55,500 bases of DNA from Bacillus vallismortis (GCF_004116955.1 NZ_CP026362.1:3352001-3407500), one strand, 5' to 3'; numbered from the stretch's first letter, positions 28,749 to 37,985 are shown. The notes: a model not told the origin generated them from the sequence alone. Numbers and translations: made by a program.

Positions 28749-29933
28749 TTAAAGGAGCCCTGACCAGATTGATTTATTAACTTGTGTTTCAGTTTCGGAA
28801 GTTGTTTCATCTTGCTTGGAAATTCCGCGGCTTTTTTCAATCGCTTCAATACGATCAGCGAGCGGTTGAACAGCATCAGTAATAGCTTTTTTCAACTTCT
28901 CAGCTTCTTTTTCAGCCTCTTCTTCCTCAGCTGCTTTTTCTTCGTCTTTCTTCTTTTTAGGATCCTCATCTTTTTCTAATTCTGCGAGCTGCTTCTTAAT
29001 TGGATCTAATGCTTCTGCAATGGATTTTGCTACATCTTCTGCGTTCATTTCTTCTTCCTCTCCTTCCGTCTCCACCTGACTCAGCAAATTGCCGAGAGCG
29101 GTATGAGCGCTTTTAATTTCTTGTAAGTTTGAAGCCGAGAATTTCCGGCCGGCTTTTTGCAGTTCTTCAGGCTTTGATCCGATCGCTTTCAATATGTCAT
29201 TAGAGATCAACACTTCCTGAGCGATATTCACAAAGTCTTGCAAGGCTTCTCTGATTTTTTCGGGATCCGTCTCCATACCTTCGGAGTAATCCCATTTGAA
29301 TAAAGCAGAGTTTAACGCATCTTGTGCCGCCCAAAACTCACGGCGTTTACGTCCTTCATCATACTTGTCCTGTACAGCGCCTTTAGAAAGGCTGATATTC
29401 CCGGCAAAGAAGTTTTTGAGAAAATTAAAAAGCCCTTTCTCGTCTGGAGAAACAGGCTCTTCTTGTTTTGCTATATCAGCTACACCAGCCATGGAATAAC
29501 CGGTGATCTCGCCTTTCTTAATTTCCTCCCATACTTCCTCGGAGGCTTTTGTCACAAGGACCCAGGATCCTTTTTTAATGGTTTCCCCATTCATTTCAAA
29601 GTCAGCGGGTGCGACATAGGACTCTACCACCGCGCCAACGCCCCCCTGAAAGTCATGCTGCTTATCAATTTCACGGGCATCTTTAAGGAATCCATGAGCG
29701 GCCTTTTCGATTTCTGCAGCTGTCATGAAATCCCCGTGAGCGTCCACTGTATCAGGCTCATATACGATACCGTACACAAGTTTTTGCTCGTCTGCTTCTT
29801 TTGCAATGACCTTGACTTCCTTTTGAAAGTCCGGCTGTTTTTCTGATTTCATAAAAAAGAACTGCTTTTGATTAGCAGCCTTGTCTACATAAGAAACATG
29901 TGTGATTTTGGCGTTTACCAATTCTCTTGGCAT
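28749..29933 (-). CDS. xkdF: Prohead protease/scaffold XkdF
   Basis: 394 residues. The N-terminal part (THVSYVDKAANQKQFFFMK; VYGIVYEPDTVDAHGDFMTAAEIEKAA; VLVTKASEEVWEEIKKGEITGYSM) resembles XkdF/Mu I-type proteases. The C-terminal ~120 residues are a highly charged coiled coil (KKKKDEEKAAEEEEAEKEAEKLKK), as for scaffolds. ATG at 29933 with GGAGGTG upstream is preferred over GTG at 29942. Confidence 0.88.
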   Translation of the reverse strand: MPRELVNAKITHVSYVDKAANQKQFFFMKSEKQPDFQKEVKVIAKEADEQKLVYGIVYEPDTVDAHGDFMTAAEIEKAAHGFLKDAREIDKQHDFQGGVGAVVESYVAPADFEMNGETIKKGSWVLVTKASEEVWEEIKKGEITGYSMAGVADIAKQEEPVSPDEKGLFNFLKNFFAGNISLSKGAVQDKYDEGRKRREFWAAQDALNSALFKWDYSEGMETDPEKIREALQDFVNIAQEVLISNDILKAIGSKPEELQKAGRKFSASNLQEIKSAHTALGNLLSQVETEGEEEEMNAEDVAKSIAEALDPIKKQLAELEKDEDPKKKKDEEKAAEEEEAEKEAEKLKKAITDAVQPLADRIEAIEKSRGISKQDETTSETETQVNKSIWSGLL

Positions 29934-29956
29934 GTTGTTCACCTCCTTCCAAGAAA

Positions 29957-30541
29957 TTAGTTTTCAACATTAGATTTTTGAGTGTATTTACTTAATGCTT
30001 TGGCTGTATTTAGACAACGAGTACGAAAAAGAAGTGCATCATCTCTTGTTAACAGGTTGTTTTTATCTAACAAGAGGTCTCGTAATTTCAAGAGATTGAA
30101 AAGTGCTTCCGCTAACGAGTCAGGAAGAATTCTAGTTAAATAATTAATGCTATTTATAGTTATGGTCCGTTCAGCTTTACCTTCTCTTTCAATTATTAAA
30201 TTTCTAATAATGATAGCAACTTCTTTCCATGACTCCCTTATAATAATTCTCGGTGGTTTAACATATTGAGGTTTTTCTGTTTGAGTATTTTCAGATTCTT
30301 TCACACTCTTAGAATCTACCTTTACTTCTTCAGATAGTTGACTTGCCTCTTCTAAATTCTGATCCACTTTTTCCAAGAGTCTATCGAAAATAATTTCCAC
30401 GTTCCCCACTTTAAAGCTAAATAGCCTATTTTCTATAACCGTATTTAGACTTTTGCGAATAGCAAATACTATTACTACTGCGGCCAACGGCCATGAAGTT
30501 AAAATTGTTTTTAGAAGATCAAAAACCTTGCTCCATTCCAT
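29957..30541 (-). CDS. Membrane-anchored protein inserted in the head operon (unknown)
   Basis: 194 residues. One N-terminal membrane helix (~10-28, ILTSWPLAAVVIVFAI), a VGNVEIIFD strand, a charged helix-linker (~60-90), then a helical C-terminal domain (IINSINYL... LLKLRDLLLDKNNLLTRDDALLFRTRC) that vaguely recalls DUF4145-like domains. AT content is higher than in the flanking structural genes. PBSX and skin have nothing like it here as I recall, so it is likely an inserted accessory gene. The function is not recognised. Confidence 0.75.
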   Translation of the reverse strand: MEWSKVFDLLKTILTSWPLAAVVIVFAIRKSLNTVIENRLFSFKVGNVEIIFDRLLEKVDQNLEEASQLSEEVKVDSKSVKESENTQTEKPQYVKPPRIIIRESWKEVAIIIRNLIIEREGKAERTITINSINYLTRILPDSLAEALFNLLKLRDLLLDKNNLLTRDDALLFRTRCLNTAKALSKYTQKSNVEN

Positions 30542-30557
30542 AGATAATTCTCCATTC

Positions 30558-31502
30558 CTAGTTTGATATGGAGATTATACTATTTAATTCCATGTTTGCT
30601 AAGGCTTCTCTTCGAATCTCTTCTTTTTCTTCAGGCGATAAGCCTAAAATATCGTTATCTACAACCGGGGATAAAACACAATGGCAATGTACCCGCTCGC
30701 CTGCTGACAGTTTAGAATCCCTCGGAAACATGCAAGTCTCACTGCTACCTGGTATCTGGAATTCTTCATCTACTCCAATAACTGTACCATCAAGATCGAT
30801 GTGATTTTCACGCGGGTTGTTCTTCTTTCCTCCGCTGTGCCGCCATTTCTTTTTCTTTACTGCCGGCGATTGTGCATAAGATTCATGCTGCGCGGCAGAG
30901 GAAGCTGCAAGCACTTCAGTTATGGCCGTGGTACGTGCCCGGTCCCTATCAAACTGCGGCATGTCTTTGAGCGTCAGCTCAATGTCCTGTATGGACGAAC
31001 CGTTCTCAATGGCATCTGTCAGTACGTTTTCCACTGCTTCATGAGTATTCAGCTTCATGATCTTGGCCAACTTTTCAGACCAACCTTTGATCCAATCCGC
31101 TGCCCTGGTAGATAAAGCTTCAAATGGGACATCCGGATCCAATGAATCCATGATCACTCCGGCCAGTTCCTCAACGGTCTGCTGCAGAAATCCCTCGGTA
31201 AGCTCCTGAAATTCTTCCTCGAAGTCATCTTCTGCAAATAAGTTCTGCGTAAAAAACACCAGAAGAGTTTCCAGCGTCTCTTTTGAGTCTTTACCTATAA
31301 AACCATTCAGACCATCTAAAAACTTCTTACGCTGGCGTCTGAGCAATCTGGCGATGCCTTTTTCATATTCTTCGACAAAATCGGGTATCTTAGACAGGCC
31401 GGGGAAATCAGGTACGACCTCCACGATCTTCTCTCTCTCATCTTCCTCGGCTTTTTGAATAAAGAGATTTAAACTTTCCAGCAGCTTATCCGTTTTGTTC
31501 AT
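30558..31502 (-). CDS. Minor head protein (SPP1 gp7 / Mu F-like, YqbB-like)
   Basis: 314 residues. The helical N-terminal half is followed by the Mu gpF core: FDRDRARTTAITEVLAASSAAQ, KKKWRHSGGKKNNPRENHIDLDG and GERVHCHCVLSPV. It overlaps the portal gene by 4 bp. It probably enters the procapsid with the portal and helps assembly or ejection. Confidence 0.88.
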   Translation of the reverse strand: MNKTDKLLESLNLFIQKAEEDEREKIVEVVPDFPGLSKIPDFVEEYEKGIARLLRRQRKKFLDGLNGFIGKDSKETLETLLVFFTQNLFAEDDFEEEFQELTEGFLQQTVEELAGVIMDSLDPDVPFEALSTRAADWIKGWSEKLAKIMKLNTHEAVENVLTDAIENGSSIQDIELTLKDMPQFDRDRARTTAITEVLAASSAAQHESYAQSPAVKKKKWRHSGGKKNNPRENHIDLDGTVIGVDEEFQIPGSSETCMFPRDSKLSAGERVHCHCVLSPVVDNDILGLSPEEKEEIRREALANMELNSIISISN

Positions 31503-33031
31503 CGCTTTAGATCCTCCAGAACATCCCGCATGTCTTTTAGTATGCCGATGACATTAGGAGTGCCGCTTTTAGACTTAAAGAGCGCAGCCAACGGATCAGA
31601 AGCGGGCGCCGCGGTATTTTTACCTATCGGCCTGCTGTACTCTTCCTCTGGCCATTCTTCAAGTGTCTTACCAAGAATACGTCCAGCAAGATCACGCAGA
31701 TCATTCGGTGAGACTGCGCCAGCATTAATAAAAGGAGTCAGAACCTTTGCTATCTCGATAGGATCCCGGAAATCCGGTCCTTTTAACTGCAGCTCGACCT
31801 TATGAATTTCAAGATCATTTAAGAATAAAGCGTTCAGCTTACCTGTGATTAATTTTCTTTCCGGCTGAAATACTTGTTCCTCAGTGATCTTTCTGGCCGT
31901 GTCAGCTGTCGCCTTGTTATAGTCCTGGGCTTCGCCAGTATAGAGCGGCGGCAACCGGAAGGCAGAGCGGAGCTTGTCCCTGCTCTTTTGGTCATATTCC
32001 AGGAATAACGCATCTTGCTGAAGGATTTCAGCCAATGACTTGATTTCAACTTTAACTGGTGTGATTTCCTCATCACCTTCAATGTTTTTCCCCTTGGCTA
32101 TCCCTTCCGCTTCAAGCAAAAGAAACTTATGAGCGTTTTCCACACCTTCAAGACCGTTCATATAGTCCTGCAGCTGCTTATATGAGTCTTCAGAGAGCAT
32201 TCCATTTTCAATGGTTATAGCAGCGGGAACGTGCCGGCCCTGTTTGAAGTACATGAAATTCAACTCTTCAGCCTTACGCGCGCCGTATAAATTGACAATG
32301 TGGCCAATCCACCGCGGCTTCCCGTATGCTCCGCTCCCTATTTTAAAATGCACAACCTCATTGGCCTGTTTATCAAAAGGAGTTTTGTCGCTATATTCTC
32401 CTGTTTCGGAATTCAAGATTCGAGGATCTCCGTATTCTTTGAAAAACACCCTTTTGCCATTGACGATCTGCACATATTTCCGGAAGCGTTTTTGACGCCG
32501 GATCTTCTTTAACGTACCTGACTCAAAATAATTGTATGGAACCTCAATAGGTTCTGATAATGAGCAAACTCGGACATATTCAGATGCCATATGTTCAATG
32601 CCAGCCGGTTTCCCGCTCCCGTTTCGTATTACTTCGATATATCCATTACCGGTCTTTTCCCGGTCTTCTATGCTAAAACCCAATAATGTTTCAGCTGATT
32701 CATCAAAATGAATATACTTAATGAATTCTTCAAGTTGCTGCCACTCTTTATCCGCTGCCGTTTTTTCTGCAGAATCCACTTCATCAGAATTGATATCCTT
32801 TGAGTATTTCATCTCGAAGCCGAAGCCCACTATATTGGTCTTGTACGCATCGACACACTGCTGTAAGATCGTCGAATACTCTGCGATGTGTTTAAGCTCT
32901 TTAAGGTTATACGGCGGGGGTATGATATTTTCTCCGTACATATCTTCAAATTCATCTTTATAAATCTGTTTTGTTGTTTCAGTAGGCGGAGCAGCTTTAA
33001 ATACTCGCGCTTTAACTGTAGATTTACTCAT
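31499..33031 (-). CDS. xkdE: Portal protein XkdE/YqbA
   Basis: 510 residues. Portal features are YSTILQQCVDAYKTNIVGFGF, NGYIEVIRNGSGKPAGIEHM, VVHFKIGSGAYGKPRWIG and the stem/crown region FRLPPLYTGEAQDYNKATADTAR. The dodecameric channel receives the terminase. GGGGGTAAGTGA precedes the start. Confidence 0.93.
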   Translation of the reverse strand: MSKSTVKARVFKAAPPTETTKQIYKDEFEDMYGENIIPPPYNLKELKHIAEYSTILQQCVDAYKTNIVGFGFEMKYSKDINSDEVDSAEKTAADKEWQQLEEFIKYIHFDESAETLLGFSIEDREKTGNGYIEVIRNGSGKPAGIEHMASEYVRVCSLSEPIEVPYNYFESGTLKKIRRQKRFRKYVQIVNGKRVFFKEYGDPRILNSETGEYSDKTPFDKQANEVVHFKIGSGAYGKPRWIGHIVNLYGARKAEELNFMYFKQGRHVPAAITIENGMLSEDSYKQLQDYMNGLEGVENAHKFLLLEAEGIAKGKNIEGDEEITPVKVEIKSLAEILQQDALFLEYDQKSRDKLRSAFRLPPLYTGEAQDYNKATADTARKITEEQVFQPERKLITGKLNALFLNDLEIHKVELQLKGPDFRDPIEIAKVLTPFINAGAVSPNDLRDLAGRILGKTLEEWPEEEYSRPIGKNTAAPASDPLAALFKSKSGTPNVIGILKDMRDVLEDLKR

Positions 33032-33035
33032 TCAC

Positions 33036-34343
33036 TTACCCCCTTTCTCTGCTTCGTGGTCTTGACCGTTTAGGTCTTCCTTTTGATTCTTCTTTCAAAT
33101 CGGTTACCTCGTAATCATCAAGCGCGTACCATATCGCTGAAAGTGTATGCGGGTCTATGGTGAACTCGTCTTCTATGATATGGCCCAGCTTATCTTTAGC
33201 GTAGGTGAGCGGCTTCAGTTCATAGATCGTATTCTCACATCGATCAGAACAAATAATTTTCTTGAACCGCTTGATCTTCTTTGTATATTGAAGGCGGGAT
33301 CCTTTATATTTGTGGGCGCCCACCATGTTGAATCCTTGCCGTTGAAAATAACGGATCGTTTTGGGCTCCGCTGAGTCCGCCTTTATTAATTCCTTAGTCT
33401 CAGTAAATTCACTGAGTTCTTCGGCCGTCTGATCGTCCGTCATTCCATTTTTGTAATACTCCCAATAGATATAAAGGTATTTCTTTTCATGGTCCACAGC
33501 GAGCCGGACAACGGCGTTATACGACTCCTCAAAACCAAAGTCCATGCCTACCCGCTTAAGCGGTCGATTAATATTAGCGATTGCTGTCATAACCTCTTCA
33601 TGTGACCGCTCTTCAAACTGCGGCAGCACACGAACCCCATTCACGCCAAAATGACCTTTCCGCGCAATTCGGTAAAGGTCTGGATCGTATTCTTTCATTT
33701 CATCGAGCTGCTTCACATAGCTTTTCGGAAGAAATAAATTATCGTCCGCTGTTGAGTGGTGATAATAGGTGTCGTTAATTACGACAGTCCGCTTTTCGTA
33801 TAGCTCTTTATCGTCGAGCACAAACCGTTTTTGGCGGTCATCTTTGAAGAAATGTTTATATGTCCAGTTATCTTCTCCGACCGGGTTTGTTGAAAGAATC
33901 ATATGAAGCGGCAATGTTGGGTGACGCAGACGTCCAAGCAGCTCCTTGAACCCCTCATACTTCACCTCAGAACATTCCTCAATCCATATGAGAGAAACGT
34001 TATTGATCGATTTCAGTTTGGCCGGCTTATCCAGCCCTTTAAATATGATCCGACCGCCGTTTGGAAAGCGGATCTGCATTGGTGAAGAAACGCATCTAAC
34101 AATATGATCGATCTCAAGGTCATTGATAATTTCATCAAAGAGGGAAAAGGTTGAGTCCCTATGCGTGTCGTATACTTCCCTCACGACAAGAACGGTCCGC
34201 TTCTCTTCCAGTAATTTAAGAACAATCTTGAGTGCCACATGATAACTCTTCGAGGATCCATAACCGCCGACTAGAAACTGAAACTTTTGATTCCAGTCAA
34301 AAAGAAAATCTTCAAAGTGTGGATTTACTTCCTTGTTAATCAT
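33036..34343 (-). CDS. xtmB: Terminase large subunit XtmB
   Basis: 435 residues. ATPase domain: Walker A-like [13 protein letters not shown] (~27-39), Walker B region [12 protein letters not shown], motif [10 protein letters not shown]. Nuclease domain: [30 protein letters not shown] and the late aspartates. It translocates and cuts DNA. It overlaps xtmA by 4 bp. Confidence 0.95.
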   Translation of the reverse strand: MINKEVNPHFEDFLFDWNQKFQFLVGGYGSSKSYHVALKIVLKLLEEKRTVLVVREVYDTHRDSTFSLFDEIINDLEIDHIVRCVSSPMQIRFPNGGRIIFKGLDKPAKLKSINNVSLIWIEECSEVKYEGFKELLGRLRHPTLPLHMILSTNPVGEDNWTYKHFFKDDRQKRFVLDDKELYEKRTVVINDTYYHHSTADDNLFLPKSYVKQLDEMKEYDPDLYRIARKGHFGVNGVRVLPQFEERSHEEVMTAIANINRPLKRVGMDFGFEESYNAVVRLAVDHEKKYLYIYWEYYKNGMTDDQTAEELSEFTETKELIKADSAEPKTIRYFQRQGFNMVGAHKYKGSRLQYTKKIKRFKKIICSDRCENTIYELKPLTYAKDKLGHIIEDEFTIDPHTLSAIWYALDDYEVTDLKEESKGRPKRSRPRSRERG

Positions 34344-35230
34344 TTGCCCTCATCCTTATGCTTACGCTCAATAGTAATGTGAACAGAATTATCGACCGGA
34401 CGGGCTGTGAGCCTTTCAAGTTCTGCCTGCTTGGTCTCATTTGTAAGATAAATACCACGTAGCTTCAATTCTTGTTCATCCATGGATCGAATCATTTCGT
34501 ATTTCTGACGGATGGCTTTTAACCGCTTATCAGTGACGCGGGTCATCGCTTCTTCCAAACGAAGAATCTTATCTACACTCGGCTCAGATACCTCTTCAAT
34601 TTCGGTAACGACAAGGCGCTCATTCATAAGTGCCTGGTGCTTTACTAAACCTGTTTTCTGGTCCTTGGTCGGCACGATGTCTTTTACCTTCCGCAATTGC
34701 TGAAGGACGCGGCGTTGCGTTTCATTCAAGCCGTTTTCTATTTTGCTTATTCTCTGCATCATCCGCCGCTCCCGAAGGTTCAGCTCCCTTATTGTTAGAT
34801 CAATTTGATAGAGCGGGTCTGTTTCGATCTGGCCAAACAGCTCTTTTTCTGTATCATCCATGAAATCAAATAAGATTGATTCATACTCACCAGTTCGCAC
34901 AGAGTTTTTATTTCCTTTTGGAGCTGCGCCGCCTCTATTCCCTTTGGCGTTTTGATTGCCAGGCGGCGCTTTTCCCCCCTTATTCCCTTTGGCGTTCTTA
35001 CTTCCTTTTGGAGCACCAGGGCGTTTAGTAACGTTACCATTGGGTTTATCATTTTGTTTAGTAACGTTACCATTCAATTTTTCTTCCCAATGATCTTGGT
35101 TTTTCCACTTACGAATAAGTGACGGGGAGCAACTGAGCTCCTCAGCTATATCTTTTAGTAAGCGGGTTCCGCCGCTTTCTTCCCACAGACGAAACGCTTC
35201 ATCTCGTTTAGGATCTCGTGGTCTCGGCAT
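34340..35230 (-). CDS. xtmA: Terminase small subunit XtmA
   Basis: 296 residues. An N-terminal HTH ([25 protein letters not shown], ~20-45) recognises DNA. Then a low-complexity Gly/Lys/Asn linker with repeated NAKGN.GG.APPGN (~65-105), and a helical oligomerisation part. From memory the linker is longer than in PBSX XtmA (265 residues). Confidence 0.93.
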   Translation of the reverse strand: MPRPRDPKRDEAFRLWEESGGTRLLKDIAEELSCSPSLIRKWKNQDHWEEKLNGNVTKQNDKPNGNVTKRPGAPKGSKNAKGNKGGKAPPGNQNAKGNRGGAAPKGNKNSVRTGEYESILFDFMDDTEKELFGQIETDPLYQIDLTIRELNLRERRMMQRISKIENGLNETQRRVLQQLRKVKDIVPTKDQKTGLVKHQALMNERLVVTEIEEVSEPSVDKILRLEEAMTRVTDKRLKAIRQKYEMIRSMDEQELKLRGIYLTNETKQAELERLTARPVDNSVHITIERKHKDEGK

Positions 35231-35277
35231 TACATCTCACCCACCTCCGGACCTCATAATTAAGTTTGAGTTTGTTT

Positions 35278-35526
35278 TTAAATTTCTTCGTGTTTAAGCA
35301 GATATATTTCAAGCTCGACAAGCTTTTTCAGATCATCAACAGTGCTGAGCTTTATATGGCCATCTTTGAAGTCTCTGACCCATTGTGCTATGCCTGCCTG
35401 TGTGATTTTCCGATAATTTTGGATTGATTTATTAAGACCTTCTGCAAGTTCCGCTTGGTGCAGGAGAAGGAGATTTTCTTTTTCATCATCAGAAAGGGAA
35501 CATACGTTTCTGTTTTCTATTGCCAT
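35278..35526 (-). CDS. Small HTH-like protein upstream of terminase
   Basis: 82 residues from ATG at 35526 (GGAGG 9 nt before; longer frame to 35574 ignored). Helical: DDEKENLLLLHQAELAEGLNKSIQNYRKITQAGIAQWVRDFKDGHI, possibly a helix-turn-helix, then LKKLVELEIYLL. It is the first gene of the packaging/head operon. The family is not recognised. Confidence 0.75.
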   Translation of the reverse strand: MAIENRNVCSLSDDEKENLLLLHQAELAEGLNKSIQNYRKITQAGIAQWVRDFKDGHIKLSTVDDLKKLVELEIYLLKHEEI

Positions 35527-35529
35527 CCT

Positions 35530-35610
35530 CCCTGTCCTCCAGTACAATATGAGATTAGAGCGTGATGTTTCCACAACGCGGCCGCGTCTTGATCACGCTC
35601 TTTGACAGGG
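35530..35610 (-). promoter_or_regulatory. Nested palindromic leader upstream of the packaging operon
   Basis: Three nested symmetric elements: CCCTGTC/GACAGGG (35530-35536, 35604-35610), AGAGCGTGAT/ATCACGCTCT (35557-35566, 35592-35601), and a perfect 12-bp palindrome ACGCGGCCGCGT (35575-35586). The outer arm lies directly beside the ribosome site of the 35526 gene. It could be a structured mRNA leader or a terminase recognition site. Confidence 0.55.
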
Positions 35611-35633
35611 AGTTTCTCTCTGTTTAGAAAAGG

Positions 35634-35656
35634 AGGGTGTTGTCAGCACCCTCTTT
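35634..35656. terminator. Hairpin terminator after the Mom-like gene
   Basis: GAGGGTG/CACCCTC arms around 35634-35654 flanked by T7 on the plus strand and TCCTTTTC on the reverse strand. It ends the modification operon. Confidence 0.65.
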
Positions 35657-35658
35657 TT

Positions 35659-36270
35659 TTATCTTTTTGGATATGGTTTGCTTAAAGGCAAGATTTTCTT
35701 TCGAATCTTTTTATTTAATGGCATTAGGTATTTGTGTTTTCCAGTAGTGATATATTTCTGTGCGTTTGGATCAATATTTTTTCTAATCCAATCTATCCTT
35801 TGACTGCCCTTGCCGTATTTCGAATGTATGGATTTAGGATGTGTCTTTTTCCCATTGATAATAAAATAATGTTCACCATCGGTTTTACCTGCATAAATCC
35901 AGTTAGTGGCTTGATAAATACCGCCATGGTGATGTTGTTCTGTGTCAGCATAGCTGACTATCAATTCAATATTTGGCGATTGCTCCTTTAAAAACTTTAT
36001 TGATTTAGCCAGAATTTCTGAAACAAATGACTTATGTTTGGTCAAAGCCACTCTTGTTAACTCACAACATTCTTTTTGAGTTAAGCCGTAAGGAGAACCA
36101 ATTCTGCTATTTGCTCCCCTACTAAAAATCACAACACCGATAAATTTCCCATCTTCCCATGCACCTATTTTCACTAACTTACCAGCTGGCAAGCTTTTGC
36201 TGTAATGAAAATTTTCACAGGCGAATTTAGCAGCTTCATGAGTTGCCCAAGCAATTTTTAGGTCTGTCAA
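35659..36270 (-). CDS. Mom-like DNA adenine modification protein (GNAT fold)
   Basis: 203 residues with the layout of phage Mu Mom: ATHEAAKFACENFHYSKSLPAGK, a strand pair GKFIGVVIFSRGAN, GLTQKECCELTRVALTKH, IELIVSYADTEQHHHGGIYQATNWIYAGK, and a basic C-terminus (SKYGKGSQRIDWIRKN). Mom converts adenine to a carbamoylmethyl form that blocks restriction. It overlaps the ParB-like gene by 4 bp, so the two are co-translated. No Com-like translational activator is seen. Confidence 0.85.
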   Translation of the reverse strand: MTDLKIAWATHEAAKFACENFHYSKSLPAGKLVKIGAWEDGKFIGVVIFSRGANSRIGSPYGLTQKECCELTRVALTKHKSFVSEILAKSIKFLKEQSPNIELIVSYADTEQHHHGGIYQATNWIYAGKTDGEHYFIINGKKTHPKSIHSKYGKGSQRIDWIRKNIDPNAQKYITTGKHKYLMPLNKKIRKKILPLSKPYPKR

Positions 36271-36782
36271 TCTCTTTCAAACTCCTCTCCACAGTGTGGA
36301 CAAATAACCAATTTTGAACTTAAAACTCCCAAGTCTCCCTGATCTTCTTCAGATCCTTCTTCAAAATTAGGAATCTCTATATCTCCCAACATACGTTTTA
36401 GATCAACATCGCTAAAACCAGTTAACGCTAAATCTATTTCACCTTCATTACTCAACTCTTCTAACAGAACCGATAGTTTATCCTCATCCCAATTACCACT
36501 AATCTTGTTTAATGCAACGTTGAGAGCCTTTTCTTTATTCTCATCTAAAGAAACAACGGAGACAGTAATTTCTTTTGGACTTTCCTCCATTAGAATCTTG
36601 TATCGTTGGTGACCCCCAACAAGGTTGCCGGTCTTTTCATTCCAGATAAGTGGATCAATGTATCCGAATTGTTCTATGGATTTTTTCAGGGCATTGTATT
36701 CCGGATCGCCTGGCTGAAGATCAATACGAGGGTTGTATGCAGCGGGGTTAATCTTTTCTACAGGTATTGTTCTAATATTCAT
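36267..36782 (-). CDS. ParB/sulfiredoxin-like nuclease-domain protein
   Basis: 171 residues from ATG at 36782 (GGAGGCGATACAGC upstream). ParB N-terminal motifs: VEKINPAAYNPRID, LKKSIEQFGYIDPLIWNEKTGNLVGGHQRYKIL, ALNVALNKISGNWDEDKLSVLLEEL. The C-terminus has one CPHCGEEF half zinc-ribbon. Such domains in phages often accompany DNA modification or packaging enzymes; here it is coupled to Mom, just upstream of terminase. Confidence 0.85.
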   Translation of the reverse strand: MNIRTIPVEKINPAAYNPRIDLQPGDPEYNALKKSIEQFGYIDPLIWNEKTGNLVGGHQRYKILMEESPKEITVSVVSLDENKEKALNVALNKISGNWDEDKLSVLLEELSNEGEIDLALTGFSDVDLKRMLGDIEIPNFEEGSEEDQGDLGVLSSKLVICPHCGEEFERD

Positions 36783-36797
36783 GCTGTATCGCCTCCA

Positions 36798-36828
36798 ATA
36801 AAAAAACACCTTATTCAGTAAGGTGTTT
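36798..36828 (-). terminator. Rho-independent terminator
   Basis: AAACACCTTA/TAAGGTGTTT 10-bp arms (36804-36813, 36819-36828) followed by T6 on the reverse strand, between the membrane protein gene and the ParB-like gene. Confidence 0.85.
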
Positions 36829-36837
36829 GGTGCTTTT

Positions 36838-37311
36838 TTATACTCTTCTTCTAAAATATCTTTTCTCCGGCATTTCATCTAAACACTCTTGTAATAATCT
36901 TTTATAACTGCTTATCTTTCTTAGTCTCCCAAACTCCTCATTGGATAGGAGACACCATCCTAATAGTGCAGCAAGAAAAAGTAACAATATTGCTAAAGGA
37001 GCCATATCAAAGCTCCATCCTAACTTTTCTAAATTATTCAGGGCAAAATTTATTGTACTCCCTATAACCAAAGACGAAATTGCAAAAAGAGCCGTGATTA
37101 AATAACCTATTGTTTTTCTAATTTCGAACTGATCTTCAAGCCTTCCTATGAATAATTGTATTTGCTTCTTATCATGCCGCTTTTTGATTTCTTTTTTGAA
37201 TTCAATTTGTTCGGATAAGCTTTTGTTATGTATACCTTTTTTAACTTGTTCCAAATATGCGAGGACGCTCTTAATCTCACCAAACTCATTTATTTCTCTA
37301 CTTTTACTCAT
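36838..37311 (-). CDS. Two-helix membrane protein (unknown)
   Basis: 157 residues. The N-terminal half is a basic coiled coil (EQIEFKKEIKKRHDKKQIQLF); two membrane helices follow (~69-90 and ~104-122); a basic cytoplasmic tail ends in KRYFRRRV. The ribosome site GGAGGTGATTT is one arm of an 11-bp hairpin (37315-37347). Terminators on both sides make it its own unit. It could be an accessory gene for superinfection exclusion or defence; this is inference. Confidence 0.75.
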   Translation of the reverse strand: MSKSREINEFGEIKSVLAYLEQVKKGIHNKSLSEQIEFKKEIKKRHDKKQIQLFIGRLEDQFEIRKTIGYLITALFAISSLVIGSTINFALNNLEKLGWSFDMAPLAILLLFLAALLGWCLLSNEEFGRLRKISSYKRLLQECLDEMPEKRYFRRRV

Positions 37312-37347
37312 AAAAAATCACCTCCTAGTCTATATCGGAGGTGATTT
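37310..37347 (-). terminator. Terminator-like hairpin that hides the ribosome site of the next gene
   Basis: Perfect 11-bp arms AAATCACCTCC and GGAGGTGATTT (37315-37325, 37337-37347; 11-nt loop), followed on the reverse strand by six T and then the ATG of the 157-residue gene. It can end the upstream transcript and also block translation. Confidence 0.75.
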
Positions 37348-37377
37348 CTCAAAATTTAGGAACTAAAGAGACAGCGC

Positions 37378-37722
37378 TTATTTGATGTAAAATTCGTCAG
37401 TATAGAATGTGCCTTCTGTTTTGATGTGATTTCCTTTGGAATCATAGCGCTCTACTTCAACTTTAACGCGATATGTGCCTTTTTTGTTGTCGAACATCTC
37501 CTTGATGCCCCAATCATCATAATCCTTCTGATCGGGCTTAAGTGGGTTTGGAGAATTCGAGTTAAGAGTCCTCCACTTCCCGCTCTCTTTCCGCTGAGGA
37601 ATAAGGTTAGGACCTGCAATATAGTCATTGTCATTTTTGACTGCAACTCTAACGATCTTGTCCTCTCCTAAAATGTGATTCTGTTTTGTTGGATTGGCGC
37701 TTACTCCCTTTAATGAAGCCAT
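37378..37722 (-). CDS. Small beta-rich protein (unknown)
   Basis: 114 residues, beta-strand pattern like an Ig-type domain (KIVRVAVKNDNDYIAGPNLIPQ..., GTYRVKVEVERYDSKGNHIKTEGTFYTDEFYIK). It has no signal peptide. GGGAGGAAATCGG precedes the ATG. A decoration or adhesion role is possible; I do not recognise it. Confidence 0.75.
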   Translation of the reverse strand: MASLKGVSANPTKQNHILGEDKIVRVAVKNDNDYIAGPNLIPQRKESGKWRTLNSNSPNPLKPDQKDYDDWGIKEMFDNKKGTYRVKVEVERYDSKGNHIKTEGTFYTDEFYIK

Positions 37723-37817
37723 TCCGATTTCCTCCCTTATTTTGTTTTTGTGCTCCTATCCCTCTCCAAAGCACCGGGCATCCATACTCCCGATACATGA
37801 TGGCTGTTCCCATCATT

Positions 37818-37985
37818 TCACTTTCTCCGGATCCGGCCGCCTACACGTCTGAAGGTGTCACGTCTCGTTCCCATGATTTCTTCCCAATCCCTTCTCGTCA
37901 AAGGTTCATCTGCCTTTGTTGAGGGACTTAACACTTTTTTTAGCTGCTGTTTCGTGTCAGCAGATAAAACGTCTCTCATCTTCAT
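37818..37985 (-). CDS. Small basic phage protein (unknown)
   Basis: 55 residues: MKMRDVLSADTKQQLKKVL, then TRRDWEEIMGTRRDTFRR and a basic tail RRVGGRIRRK. AAGGAG lies 9 nt before the ATG. It looks like a compact helix-turn-helix-sized protein; its role is unknown. It fills most of the 300-bp gap between 37722 and 38023. Confidence 0.6.
   Translation of the reverse strand: MKMRDVLSADTKQQLKKVLSPSTKADEPLTRRDWEEIMGTRRDTFRRVGGRIRRK

Noticed and set aside
37649..37816. 55-codon reverse frame starting ATGATGGGA after the 55-residue gene
   Set aside because: It overlaps the better supported 114-residue gene by 74 bp in another frame, and its end looks like out-of-frame sequence.
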